From contig NZ_CP075189.1 of the NCBI RefSeq assembly GCF_020510565.1, positions 3,772,501-3,836,500 of the forward strand: a stretch of DNA of 64,000 bases. The letters are read 5' to 3'. A program made the translations under genes and the position numbers. Shown here piece by piece: positions 27,151 through 36,030 of the stretch. The stretch comes from Ferribacterium limneticum. Its GTDB lineage: Bacteria > Pseudomonadota > Gammaproteobacteria > Burkholderiales > Rhodocyclaceae. Position 1 is the first letter of the stretch; each line of letters begins with the position of its first letter. The notes beneath the pieces were generated by a model, which did not search any database, had not been told where the DNA came from, and saw nothing but the letters and a program-made list of their open reading frames with translations.

Positions 27151-27929
27151 GAGCCGATCAATCCGGAAGTCGGCGACGACGGGTCGGCCGAGTAGAGTTT
27201 GCGCGGCATACGGCCGGCCAGAAAAGCCTCGCGGCCCGCTTCAACGCCTTTCTTCATGGCGCTGGCCATGAGAACGGGGTTCTTGGCGTGGGCAATGGCG
27301 GTGTTCATCAGCACGCCGTCGCAGCCGAGTTCCATGGCGATAGCAGCGTCAGACGCCGTACCGACACCGGCATCGACAATGACCGGCACCTTGGCGTTGT
27401 CGATGATCAGGCGCAGGTTCCACGGATTGAGGATGCCCATGCCGGAGCCGATCAGCGAAGCGAGCGGCATGACCGCGACGCAGCCGATTTCTTCGAGCAT
27501 CTTGGCCTGAATGGGATCGTCCGAGCAGTAGACCATGACATGAAAGCCATCCTTGACCAGGGTTTCAGCGGCCTTTAGGGTTTCCGGCATGTTCGGGAAG
27601 AGACTGGTCGGGTCGCCGAGGACTTCGAGCTTGCACAGCGGGTGGCCGTCGAGCAGTTCGCGGGCCAGACGCAGGGTGCGCACGGCGTCGTCGGCGGTGT
27701 AGCAGCCGGCGGTATTGGGCAGGATGGTGAATTGCGAGGGCGGCAGAGCGTCGAGCAGATTGGGCTGGCTCGGGTCCTGGCCGATGTTCATGCGGCGTAT
27801 CGCCACGGTGACGATCTCCGAACCGGAGGCGTCGATGGCCGCCCGGGTTTCGGCGAAATCCTTGTACTTGCCGGTGCCGACCAGCAAACGGGAACGGTAC
27901 GCCTTACCGGCGATAGTCAATTGATGCAT
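27147..27929 (-). CDS. thiG: Thiazole synthase
   Basis: A 260-residue enzyme forming the thiazole phosphate moiety of thiamine from DXP, dehydroglycine and ThiS-thiocarboxylate. Conserved segments are [19 protein letters not shown] (as [15 protein letters not shown]), [15 protein letters not shown] and [15 protein letters not shown]. It follows thiS by 12 bp and is coupled to trmB. Confidence 0.96.
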   Translation of the reverse strand: MHQLTIAGKAYRSRLLVGTGKYKDFAETRAAIDASGSEIVTVAIRRMNIGQDPSQPNLLDALPPSQFTILPNTAGCYTADDAVRTLRLARELLDGHPLCKLEVLGDPTSLFPNMPETLKAAETLVKDGFHVMVYCSDDPIQAKMLEEIGCVAVMPLASLIGSGMGILNPWNLRLIIDNAKVPVIVDAGVGTASDAAIAMELGCDGVLMNTAIAHAKNPVLMASAMKKGVEAGREAFLAGRMPRKLYSADPSSPTSGLIGS

Positions 27930-27941
27930 GGAGCAGTCTCC

Positions 27942-28145
27942 TTAGCCGCCGCCGACGGCGACGACAATTTCAAGTTGGTCGCCCGACACCAGCGCCGTCG
28001 TGGCGTGCTGGCTCTTGGGGACGATTTCGCCGTTGCGTTCGACGGCGATGCGCTTGCCGGTGTAGCCGAGTTGTTCGATCAAGCCGGTCACGGTCAGCGC
28101 TTCGGAAAACTGGCGGGCTTCGCCGTTGATCTTGAGTTCTAGCAT
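27942..28145 (-). CDS. thiS: Sulphur carrier protein ThiS
   Basis: A 67-residue ubiquitin-like sulphur carrier. It ends in Gly-Gly-Gly (EIVVAVGGG), supplying the C-terminal Gly thiocarboxylate needed by ThiG. The ATG at 28145 is preferred over a TTG just upstream. Its ribosome-binding region (AAGG) lies inside the right arm of a 19-bp inverted repeat, so a long hairpin in the leader could affect translation. Confidence 0.92.
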   Translation of the reverse strand: MLELKINGEARQFSEALTVTGLIEQLGYTGKRIAVERNGEIVPKSQHATTALVSGDQLEIVVAVGGG

Positions 28146-28146
28146 C

Positions 28147-28385
28147 AACCTTGAAACCTCAGTTGGACGCGGCTGATGGTGCGTTTGGGCGGGATGGCCG
28201 GCGCGAAGCGACGACGCGGCAGGCTCATGCCTGCCAGGAGGAGCGACAAAGCCGGGCGCCCGACCAAGCGTGCCAGCGGCCGCGTAGCGCTGTCACCCCA
28301 TGGGTGAATTGATTCGAAGGCACAGAGGTCAGTATTCATGCGGCTGGACGGGGATGGGTAAGCGGTCAACTGAGGTTTCAAGGTT
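28147..28385. repeat. 239-bp element bounded by perfect 19-bp inverted repeats
   Basis: The left end AACCTTGAAACCTCAGTTG (28147-28165) is repeated in inverse orientation at 28367-28385. The interior is GC-rich and carries a small minus-strand open frame of about 78 codons that begins and ends within the arms. The residues (for example SLPRRRFAPAIPPKRTISR) match no family I know. No target-site duplication is clear. It fills the gap between thiS and the SDR gene. Confidence 0.6.
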
Positions 28386-28389
28386 CAGG

Positions 28390-29160
28390 CTATTTTAACA
28401 AGCCGCGCGGCTTGCGCGGGGCGCTTGTGAACAGGCTATCGTATAGCCAGTTGGGCAGGACGCGCAGGATTTTGGCGACGACACCCATTGGCCAGGGAAT
28501 GACCGAATAGCTGGTGCCACGGGCGATCACCGCGGCGAAACGGGATGCCGCCTGATCGACCGGCAGCAGGAACGGCATTTTGTAGGGATTGATTTCGGTC
28601 ATCGGCGTTTCGATGTAGCCCGGCGCAATGGTGACGACCTTGATGCCGTAGGGTCGCATTTCGAGGCGCAGGCTTTCCAGGTAGGCGATGGCCGCCGCTT
28701 TCGAGGCCGAATAGGCCTCGGCACCGGGCAGACCGCGAATGCCGGCGACCGAGGCGATGCCGACCAGGCGTTTCTCGCCGGCCGCCGCCTTCATGGCGGG
28801 AATAAACGGGGCGAAGGTGGCCGCCATGCCAAAGACGTTGATGTCCATGATCCGGCGAAAGGCCGCGAGGTCTTCCTCGAATTCGGTAAGCGTTCCGGCT
28901 GAGACTCCGGCGTTGGCGATGATGATGTCCGGCGCGCCGAAGCGGGCAATGAAATCGGTAGCAGCGGCATGCAGGGCCGGCGCATCGCTGACATCGAGCG
29001 CGTAACAGGCATGCTGACCGCCCAGACGCTGGTTCAATGCCTCGAGAAATTCGTTTCGCCGCGCCGCCAGGCCCAGAATGGCGCCCTGGGCGGCGTAGTA
29101 AACGGCAAGCGCCTCGCCGATTCCCGACGAGGCGCCTGTGATGAAGACTTTAAGCGTCAA
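28390..29160 (-). CDS. SDR-family NAD(P)-dependent oxidoreductase
   Basis: A 256-residue classical short-chain dehydrogenase. The cofactor motif is TGASSGIGEALA, NAGV is present, and the catalytic Ser/Tyr/Lys appear as GIASVAG, then YSASKAA. The substrate is unknown. A C-terminal hydrophobic segment (VAKILRVLPNWLYDSLF) suggests membrane association, as in many DltE/YdfG-like lipid-linked SDRs. It lies immediately downstream of dsbA, with adjacent ends. Confidence 0.9.
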   Translation of the reverse strand: MTLKVFITGASSGIGEALAVYYAAQGAILGLAARRNEFLEALNQRLGGQHACYALDVSDAPALHAAATDFIARFGAPDIIIANAGVSAGTLTEFEEDLAAFRRIMDINVFGMAATFAPFIPAMKAAAGEKRLVGIASVAGIRGLPGAEAYSASKAAAIAYLESLRLEMRPYGIKVVTIAPGYIETPMTEINPYKMPFLLPVDQAASRFAAVIARGTSYSVIPWPMGVVAKILRVLPNWLYDSLFTSAPRKPRGLLK

Positions 29161-29808
29161 TTATTTCTTGCCGGCGCCCTTGGATTTCTCGCTGCGCGCC
29201 TGAGCGATCAACTTGTCGGCAACAGCCAGCTTCTCGTTGAAGCCCATGTCGCCGATCAGGAACTTGCCATCGACTGCCAAAGCCGGCACACCCTGGATCT
29301 TGTAAGCCTGCGCCATCTGGTCGGCACGCTTGACCTTGCTCATGACACCGAAGGAGTTGAAGGTTTCGCCGAATTTCTTGGCGTCCACACCCTTCTTGAC
29401 GACCCATTCGGTCAGCGTTCTTTCGTCGAACAGATTGACGCGCTCGCCATGAATCGCCCGGAAGACCTCGCCCTCAAGACGATGCAGGTCGCCGGTGATT
29501 TCCAGCGCGTAGTAGAGCTTGGCGATATTGGCCCAGGCAGCGCGCCCGAAGGTGATCGGCACCTTCTTGACGACCACGTCGGCCGGCAGCTTGGCGGCCC
29601 AAGCCGTCAGCAGCGGATTGAAATCGGCGCAATGCGGGCAGCCGTAGCTGAAAAACTCGAGGACTTCGATTTTCGCCGCATCCTCAGTCGGCTGGGCCGG
29701 GCTGATCGGTGTATAGGCCGGGCCCTGAGCAAACGACGGCATTGCTACGGTCAACCCGAAAAAAAGGGCAAAAACGGAACCGACGAAACTGCGACGTGCA
29801 TCCTTCAT
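29161..29808 (-). CDS. dsbA: Thiol:disulfide interchange protein DsbA
   Basis: A 215-residue periplasmic thioredoxin-fold oxidase. The active site is CPHC (residues 57-60, in FFSYGCPHCADFNP), and a cis-Pro loop GVPALAVDGKF is seen near the end. The signal peptide hydrophobic core FALFFGLTVA (residues 13-22) is encoded by a reverse 38-bp motif copy. Nearly the same residues occur in the DUF4197 protein at 48927. It inserts disulfides into exported proteins, including probably pilus and cytochrome proteins. Confidence 0.95.
   Translation of the reverse strand: MKDARRSFVGSVFALFFGLTVAMPSFAQGPAYTPISPAQPTEDAAKIEVLEFFSYGCPHCADFNPLLTAWAAKLPADVVVKKVPITFGRAAWANIAKLYYALEITGDLHRLEGEVFRAIHGERVNLFDERTLTEWVVKKGVDAKKFGETFNSFGVMSKVKRADQMAQAYKIQGVPALAVDGKFLIGDMGFNEKLAVADKLIAQARSEKSKGAGKK
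29743..29780 (-). repeat. 38-bp dispersed motif, copy 7 (dsbA signal peptide)
   Basis: On the minus strand it reads GTTCCGTTTTTGCCC, then TTTTTTTCG, then GGTTGACCGTAGCA. It encodes the dsbA signal-peptide core in frame. Confidence 0.9.
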
Positions 29809-29817
29809 TCGTAACTC

Positions 29818-30429
29818 CTATTTGGCAAGTTGGGCTTCAACGCCTGATTTGGCAAGCTCGGCACGGACTTTGTTCAATTCATCTATCTTGGTGTACGGAC
29901 CGACACGGACCCGATAGAAGGTCTTGTCCTGAATCATGACCTGCTGGACAACGGCCTCTATACCCATAAACGCGAGCTTGGCCTTTTGGTTGTCAGCGTC
30001 CTGCGCCGTACTGAACGAACCGGCCTGCAGGAAGAGCGGTGTTTTCGACTCCTTGGAGTCTTCCTTCTTGTCCTCCTTCTTCGGCTCTTCCTTTTTGGCG
30101 TCCGGCTTGGGTACCTTGTCGGGCACCGCATCGGCCTTGCCAGGCAGGATGTCGTAGAACTGGAAGCGTTTTTCCGGAATCGGATCGCCCGGCTTGCCGG
30201 GCAGCGCCAGCGGCTGGCTCGGCTGACCGTTCTTGCCATTGGCCGCATCGCCCCGGGCCGGCGGCTGCGCCCGCTCGACAAAAGGCAGCGGTGACTTGTT
30301 GAGGTACCAGACGACGCCCGCCGCCATGCCGATGCCGATGACCAGACCAATGAACATGCCGACCAGCGTACCGCCAGCCGCCTTCTTTTTCGCCGGCTGG
30401 CTCTTGCGGGGCTTCATATCGCGACTCAT
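29818..30429 (-). CDS. SPOR-domain protein (FtsN-like)
   Basis: A 203-residue bitopic membrane protein. One N-terminal transmembrane helix (GGTLVGMFIGLVIGIGMAAG, about residues 20-39) follows a basic cytoplasmic tail. A Pro/Lys/Glu-rich linker (KKEEPKKEDKKEDSKE) leads to a C-terminal SPOR domain (FLQAGSFSTAQDADNQKAKL onward), which binds denuded peptidoglycan at division sites. It lies between argS and dsbA, the usual place for the FtsN-like gene in betaproteobacteria. Confidence 0.9.
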   Translation of the reverse strand: MSRDMKPRKSQPAKKKAAGGTLVGMFIGLVIGIGMAAGVVWYLNKSPLPFVERAQPPARGDAANGKNGQPSQPLALPGKPGDPIPEKRFQFYDILPGKADAVPDKVPKPDAKKEEPKKEDKKEDSKESKTPLFLQAGSFSTAQDADNQKAKLAFMGIEAVVQQVMIQDKTFYRVRVGPYTKIDELNKVRAELAKSGVEAQLAK

Positions 30430-30438
30430 GGCAATTCC

Positions 30439-32202
30439 TTACATGGATTCCGGACAGCTGACGCCCAGAATGGTCAGACCATTGCGTATCGTCTGGCGAA
30501 CGGCGACGGCCAGGGCGACGCGGGCATCGCGCATGGCGGCATCGTCAACCAGCATGCGCTCGGCGTTGTACCAGCCATGGAACTCGCCGGCCAGATCCTT
30601 GAGGTAGAAGGCAATCAGGTGCGGCGCCAGTTCGCGGGCAGCGTTGTCGATCAGGTCACGGAATTCGGTCAGCTTGCTGGCAATCGCCAGTTCGCGCGGA
30701 TTGCTGAGCAACGATAGGTTGGCATCTTCCAGCGTCGCCTGATCACCGGCCCACTGATTGACCACCGAACAGATGCGGGCGTGGGCGTACTGGATGTAAT
30801 AAACCGGGTTCTCGTTGGTCTGGCTCTTGGCCAGATCAAGGTCGAAATCGAGGTGCTGGTCGGACTTGCGCAGGGCGTAGAAGAAACGGCAAGCATCGTT
30901 GCCGACCTCACTGCGCAATTCGCGCAGGGTGACGAACTCGCCGGAACGCGTCGACATCGATGCTTTCTGGCCATTGCGGTAGAGCACGGCGAACTGGACG
31001 AGCGCCACTTGCAACTTGCCGGCATCCAGACCAAGGGCGGTGATCGCGCCATTGACGCGGGAAATGTAACCGTGGTGATCGGCGCCCCAGATGTTGATGA
31101 CCTTGTCGAAACCGCGCTCGAACTTGTTGAGGTGATAGGCGATGTCCGAAGCGAAATAGGTGTAGAGGCCGTTCTCGCGCTGGACGACACGATCCTTCTC
31201 GTCGCCAAACGTGGTCGACCTGAACCAGCGGGCGCCATTCTGAACGTACAGATGGCCGTTCTTTTCGAGCAGATCCACGCAGCGGGCAACCAGACCGGTA
31301 TCGAACAATGCCTGCTCGGAGAACCAGACGTCGAAATGAACGCCGAACTCCTCCAGATCGTTGCGGCCGTCGGCCAATTGCTCGGACAAGGCGTGCTGAT
31401 GGACATAAGGCCAGTCGGCGCCGAGCAAGGTCTTGGCGTTGGCGATCAGGGCATCGAGGTGCTGGTCGCGCTGGCGCTTGGCCTCGTCGTCGGCCCGCTC
31501 GGCGTCCGGCAAACCGGGCGTTCCGGCCAGCACGTCGGCTGCCGGGCGAACAAATTTGGTGCCGTGCGCGGCGCTCATCTGCTTGGCCATATCGCGCACA
31601 TAGTCGCCCTGATAGGCATTGGGCAGGAAGGGCACATCGACGCCGTTCTGCTCGAGGTAACGCAGCCAGGTCGACAAGCCCAGGATGTCCATCTGCCGAC
31701 CGGCGTCATTGACGTAATACTCGCGGGTCACATCCCAGCCGGCAAAGGTCAGCAGGTTGGACAACGAAGCGCCATAAGCCGCGCCGCGGCCATGGCCGAC
31801 GTGCAGCGGGCCGGTCGGATTGGCCGAAACGAACTCGACCTGCACCTTTTGCCAGCCACCGAGTGTAGACCGCCCGAAATTCTCGCCCTCGGCCAGCACC
31901 GCCTTGACGACGCTCGTCTTGGCGCCGGCATCAAGGGTGAAATTGATGAAGCCGGCCCCAGCCACCTCAGCCTTGGTAACCAGCGCCGACACCGGCAATT
32001 CGTTGACCAACTGCTGGGCAATCTCACGCGGGTTTTTCTTCAGCGCCTTGGCCAACTGCATGGCCAGGTTGGTCGCGAAGTCACCGTGCGTCGGATCGCG
32101 CGGCCGCTCAAGTTGAATGGGGGTATCGGTTGCAGTCGGTGCAACGCTGGCCAGCGCCTGTTGCAGGAGGGCGGTCAGCTGGGATTTGACGTCTAGGGGC
32201 AT
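30439..32202 (-). CDS. argS: Arginyl-tRNA synthetase
   Basis: A 587-residue class-I aminoacyl-tRNA synthetase. The HIGH motif appears as PLHVGHGRGAA, and a KMSKS-like motif as KASMSTRSGE. The C-terminal DALR anticodon-binding domain ends near the stop. Nine bases separate it from the SPOR gene downstream. Confidence 0.97.
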   Translation of the reverse strand: MPLDVKSQLTALLQQALASVAPTATDTPIQLERPRDPTHGDFATNLAMQLAKALKKNPREIAQQLVNELPVSALVTKAEVAGAGFINFTLDAGAKTSVVKAVLAEGENFGRSTLGGWQKVQVEFVSANPTGPLHVGHGRGAAYGASLSNLLTFAGWDVTREYYVNDAGRQMDILGLSTWLRYLEQNGVDVPFLPNAYQGDYVRDMAKQMSAAHGTKFVRPAADVLAGTPGLPDAERADDEAKRQRDQHLDALIANAKTLLGADWPYVHQHALSEQLADGRNDLEEFGVHFDVWFSEQALFDTGLVARCVDLLEKNGHLYVQNGARWFRSTTFGDEKDRVVQRENGLYTYFASDIAYHLNKFERGFDKVINIWGADHHGYISRVNGAITALGLDAGKLQVALVQFAVLYRNGQKASMSTRSGEFVTLRELRSEVGNDACRFFYALRKSDQHLDFDLDLAKSQTNENPVYYIQYAHARICSVVNQWAGDQATLEDANLSLLSNPRELAIASKLTEFRDLIDNAARELAPHLIAFYLKDLAGEFHGWYNAERMLVDDAAMRDARVALAVAVRQTIRNGLTILGVSCPESM

Positions 32203-32254
32203 TGATTTGGGGCGAAAATTTGCAAAACGTCGATTATACGCTGCCGATCCCTAC

Positions 32255-32767
32255 TTATTTGGCCGGCGCAACAATCGCCGACCATGCCGCGAGCTTGTCT
32301 GCGTAGCGGCTGGCGGCATGGGCGGGACTGGTCGATGGCAAGCGAATCAACTGCAAATCCGCCCCCGGCAGGGTGGGCAAGACATAGCGGCGAAAAGTCG
32401 CCTCGGCTGCCCCTCCATTGAAGAAAACACGACGAATCCCACGGTGAACAGCAAAAAATGCCAAAAAATCATTAACACGAACCGAGTCTTTGACGATATC
32501 GGCATCCAGGCTGCTCGGCCGCTCGCCGGCGGCAATCACGTCCCACAGCGCGATGCCGGCCGAGCGCAAGCTCTCCAGCCGCTGCGCATAAGGCAGGTCG
32601 GGGCCGGCGCCGATCAGGTCGCCCATGATGCGCCAGAAGGCGTTTTGCCGGTTGGCGTAATACTCCTGCGCATTGAGCGAGGCCTTGCCGGGAAGACTGC
32701 CGAGAACGAGCACCCGCGCCGACGGATCGGCAACCGGCGGAAAGCCGTGACTCAAGTCCATCGACAA
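32255..32767 (-). CDS. Hypoxanthine-DNA glycosylase (UDG family 6)
   Basis: A 170-residue protein of the uracil-DNA glycosylase superfamily. The motif VLGSLPGKASLNAQEYYAN and the block NAFWRIMGDL match family-6 hypoxanthine (deoxyinosine) DNA glycosylases, with VFFNGG as the nucleotide-pocket segment. It would repair deaminated adenine. Codons near 32439-32476 resemble the 38-bp motif with one core change. It follows the diguanylate cyclase gene by 8 bp. Confidence 0.85.
   Translation of the reverse strand: MSMDLSHGFPPVADPSARVLVLGSLPGKASLNAQEYYANRQNAFWRIMGDLIGAGPDLPYAQRLESLRSAGIALWDVIAAGERPSSLDADIVKDSVRVNDFLAFFAVHRGIRRVFFNGGAAEATFRRYVLPTLPGADLQLIRLPSTSPAHAASRYADKLAAWSAIVAPAK
32439..32476 (-). 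repeat. Near-consensus 38-bp motif candidate (inside glycosylase gene)
   Basis: The plus strand reads TCCCACGGTGAAC, then AGCAAAAAATGCC, then AAAAAATCATT. Both A/T tracts and spacing are conserved; one base differs in the core (GTTCACCG instead of GTTGACCG on the minus strand). Confidence 0.55.
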
Positions 32768-32775
32768 ACGATCCT

Positions 32776-34299
32776 TCAGCCGCCCATCACGCGGTTCTTG
32801 CCGGCGCGTTTGGCCAGGTACATCGCCTGGTCGGCGCGCCGGATGGCGTCGGTAGCGGACTCGTCGACAGCCAGTTGGGCAACCCCGGCGCTGAAGGTGA
32901 TCAGGATCTTTTCATTCCCCGCCATGTAGATCGCCTTGGTCAGTTCCCGCTGCAGGCGGGCCATGGCCTCGATGCCCTGTTCAAGCTTCGTATCCGGCAT
33001 GACGACCACGAACTCTTCACCACCATAGCGGGCCAGCGTATCGCTCGGCCGCATGCTGCGCCGCGCCACATCGGCCAGATGAACCAAGGCACGATCGCCG
33101 GCCTCGTGACCGAGACTGTCGTTGAGCTTCTTGAAATTATCGATGTCGAGCAAGCTGACCGACAATGGTGCTTCCTTGCGCCGCATACTCGAAATTTCGC
33201 GATCCATCGCCTCCTCCAGCCCCTTGCGATTCAGGGCATCGGTCAGCGGGTCGTGGCGGGCGAGGGCACTGGCGCTATCCAGTTCCTGATGCAGGTGGAT
33301 AAGCTCCGCCTCGGTCACCACCACCTTTTCCTGCAGACCTTTCAACTGTTCGCGCGAGATTGCCGTCTCCTCGGCCATCGCATGCGTCGCCGCGATAACG
33401 TCGTCGAGCAATGGCTTCAGATCCTCGATACGGGAAACCTGCTGGATCTGGCGGGCGCTGGCCTCGATCCGCCCCTCGAACTCGGTGCTCGACTGGTTCA
33501 TTACGCCCAAACGCTCGATAAACTCGGCAAGCATATGGCGCATTTCAGCTTGCGCTTCGACCGAACGCGATTTGGCACGCCCCTGCTTCTCCATGACATC
33601 ACGCAGGCGCCGTTCCATTTCATCGAGATGGCGCAGGGTCAAGGGCGGCGCCACGCTGGCCAACAGCCCGTCGATCTGCCCCTTGAGCCAACTGTCGTCC
33701 GTACTCAGTTCGCCGATGTTTTCAATAATCAGGTGCAGCAACTTGAGCAGGGAGCCCTTGATCTCGACCTGCTCCTCGGCCGCGAACACAGCCTGGTACG
33801 TCAGGCTGCCAAAGAGCGCCTGGACCTGCCCGATATCAACCGCCGGCTGCCGCAGCAACAGGAGCAGCTCACCGGCCACGCTGAGAATTCGTGAATCTTC
33901 TTCACCAAGCGCCGGCAGCACACACTCGACGAAACGCGCCAGCTTGCCGGCAAATTCACCCGGCAGGGCTGGCGCCAGGGCATGCATACCGACCTCATGG
34001 AGGCGCGACTCGCCAGCTTGCGCAAAGGCTGCCAAGGACTCCTTGACCCCCTGCCAGCTACGCTTGGCAATCGCGGCAGAAAGCCTGTCCAGCTGCTTTT
34101 TCTGCGCTTCGTTGCGGACCGGCAACTCGCCCAGCAGCTCCCGCAGTTGCGCCTCCGGAAATGCCGGGACATTGGGAAGATTGGCGATTTCGTTATAGCA
34201 AGCCTGGTAATTGGCCGGCGTCGGGGCCAATTGACTGCTCGCGAGTCGCCTGAGCGCCTCGCGAGCGATAACGGAGGGATGTTTCGGTTCGTTCATCAA
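32776..34299 (-). CDS. Diguanylate cyclase (GGDEF domain)
   Basis: A 507-residue cytoplasmic protein. An N-terminal helical region (PSVIAREALRRLASSQLAPT) precedes long coiled-coil helices, and a C-terminal GGDEF domain has the active site RYGGEEFVVVMP at about residue 424. The inhibitory I-site RPSD sits five residues before it, so product feedback is expected. No membrane helix or EAL domain is seen. It should make c-di-GMP; the input signal is unknown. Confidence 0.92.
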   Translation of the reverse strand: MMNEPKHPSVIAREALRRLASSQLAPTPANYQACYNEIANLPNVPAFPEAQLRELLGELPVRNEAQKKQLDRLSAAIAKRSWQGVKESLAAFAQAGESRLHEVGMHALAPALPGEFAGKLARFVECVLPALGEEDSRILSVAGELLLLLRQPAVDIGQVQALFGSLTYQAVFAAEEQVEIKGSLLKLLHLIIENIGELSTDDSWLKGQIDGLLASVAPPLTLRHLDEMERRLRDVMEKQGRAKSRSVEAQAEMRHMLAEFIERLGVMNQSSTEFEGRIEASARQIQQVSRIEDLKPLLDDVIAATHAMAEETAISREQLKGLQEKVVVTEAELIHLHQELDSASALARHDPLTDALNRKGLEEAMDREISSMRRKEAPLSVSLLDIDNFKKLNDSLGHEAGDRALVHLADVARRSMRPSDTLARYGGEEFVVVMPDTKLEQGIEAMARLQRELTKAIYMAGNEKILITFSAGVAQLAVDESATDAIRRADQAMYLAKRAGKNRVMGG

Positions 34300-34503
34300 C
34301 GCTTCGAATGGCTAAGGGTGGCGGAGCATGACACTGGCAGGTTTCAATATCGAGTTTATCCCATTGCCCACGCCTCATTGCAAGATTGTTGGCGCAACCC
34401 GGCTGACTCAAACAGTCGCAAATCACGGGGGCGCAACCGCCGTTGGCGTGTTAACATGCTCGTTTAGCGATTTTGCCCGGCCCGGCCGGCGTTTACAGTC
34501 CAC

Positions 34504-36024
34504 ATGCGTCTCCTTCGTTTGCTCAAGATCGCCTCAGTCGCCAGCCGTTTCGGCCTCGACGAAATGGTGCTCGAACACGAGCCGAGCGGCCGCCTGGTGC
34601 GCCTTGCCAACGCCCTGCAATTCTGGCGCGACCTGTCGACGCCCCGCGCCGTCCGCCTGCGCCTCGCCCTCGAAGCGCTCGGCCCGATTTTCGTCAAGTT
34701 CGGTCAGGTACTGTCTACGCGACGCGACTTGATGCCGATGGACATTGCCGACGAACTGGCCAAACTTCAGGATCGGGTCCCGCCTTTCGCCTCCGACCTC
34801 GCCCTCGCCGAAATCGAAAAAGCCTATGGCCGACCGGCCAGTGAGGTTTTCGCCGAATTCGACCCGACACCAATCGCCTCCGCATCGATCGCGCAGGTCC
34901 ATTTTGCCAAGCTGCACGCCGAAGATGGCGGCCATGAAGTCGCCGTCAAGGTATTGCGCCCCAACATGCTTTCGGTCATCGAGCACGATCTGGCGCTCAT
35001 GGACAACCTGGCCATGCTGCTCGAAAAGCTGTGTGCCGACGGCAAGCGCCTCAAGCCACGGGAAGTGGTCGCCGAATTTGCCAAATACCTGCGCGACGAG
35101 CTCGACCTCATGCGCGAAGCGGCCAATGCCTCGCAACTGCGCCGCAACTTCACCGATTCGAAGCTGCTGATCGTCCCCGAGATTTACTGGGATTTCTGCA
35201 CGTCGACCGTGATGGTCATGGAGCGCATGAAGGGCACGCCGATCTCGCAGATCGACAAGCTACGCGCCGACGGCATCGACCTCTCCAAGCTGTCGGCGGC
35301 CGGCGTCGAAATCTTCTTCACCCAGGTTTTCCGCGATGGCTTCTTTCATGCCGACATGCACCCCGGCAACATCTTCGTCGCCCCGGACGGCCGCTACATC
35401 GCGCTCGATTTCGGCATCGTCGGAACGCTGACCGATTCCGACAAGAATTACCTGGCGCAGAATTTCCTCGCCTTCTTCCGCCGCGACTACAAGCGCGTTG
35501 CCGAAGCTCACATCGAATCCGGCTGGGCGCCCAAAGACACCCGGGTCGACGAGTTCGAAGCCGCCATTCGCGCCGTCTGCGAACCAATATTTGACCGCCC
35601 GCTCAAGGATATTTCCTTCGGCAAGGTGCTACTCCGCCTGTTCCAGACATCGCGCCGCTTCAACGTCGAAATCCAGCCGCAACTGGTCATGCTGCAAAAG
35701 ACCCTGCTCAACATCGAAGGCCTCGGTCGTCAGCTCGACCCGGAACTCGATCTGTGGACCACTGCCAAGCCTTTCCTCGAGCGCTGGATGAGCGAGCAGA
35801 TTGGCTGGCGCGGGCTGCTTCGCAGCTTCAAGCAGGAAGCTCCCTATTTGGCCCGGACCATTCCGCAACTGCCGCGCCTTGTCCATCAGGCGCTGGCCCA
35901 GCCGGCCAAGGCTGACCTGCAACCGCAACTCGATCGCCTGATCGCCGTCCAGCAGCAGCAAAACCGCTGGCTGGCCATCATCGCCCTGCTCCTCGCGCTG
36001 CTTGTCGGCGCGCTGGTTGCCTGA
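34504..36024 (+). CDS. ubiB: Ubiquinone biosynthesis kinase-like ATPase UbiB
   Basis: A 506-residue ABC1/ADCK-family protein needed for ubiquinone biosynthesis. The KxGQ motif is present ([11 protein letters not shown]), as are VAVKVLRP, the catalytic loop [11 protein letters not shown] and the DFG segment ALDFGIVG. C-terminal hydrophobic residues ([17 protein letters not shown]) form a membrane anchor. No ubiE/ubiJ neighbour is present. A SWIM/SNF2 gene follows after 6 bp. Confidence 0.95.
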   Translation: MRLLRLLKIASVASRFGLDEMVLEHEPSGRLVRLANALQFWRDLSTPRAVRLRLALEALGPIFVKFGQVLSTRRDLMPMDIADELAKLQDRVPPFASDLALAEIEKAYGRPASEVFAEFDPTPIASASIAQVHFAKLHAEDGGHEVAVKVLRPNMLSVIEHDLALMDNLAMLLEKLCADGKRLKPREVVAEFAKYLRDELDLMREAANASQLRRNFTDSKLLIVPEIYWDFCTSTVMVMERMKGTPISQIDKLRADGIDLSKLSAAGVEIFFTQVFRDGFFHADMHPGNIFVAPDGRYIALDFGIVGTLTDSDKNYLAQNFLAFFRRDYKRVAEAHIESGWAPKDTRVDEFEAAIRAVCEPIFDRPLKDISFGKVLLRLFQTSRRFNVEIQPQLVMLQKTLLNIEGLGRQLDPELDLWTTAKPFLERWMSEQIGWRGLLRSFKQEAPYLARTIPQLPRLVHQALAQPAKADLQPQLDRLIAVQQQQNRWLAIIALLLALLVGALVA

Positions 36025-36030
36025 CCGCCG

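Noticed and set aside
28145..28385. TPP riboswitch upstream of thiS
   Set aside because: The conserved CUGAGA and ACCUGAUCUGGAUAAUGCCAGCG-type blocks are absent; only a chance CTGAGG is seen.
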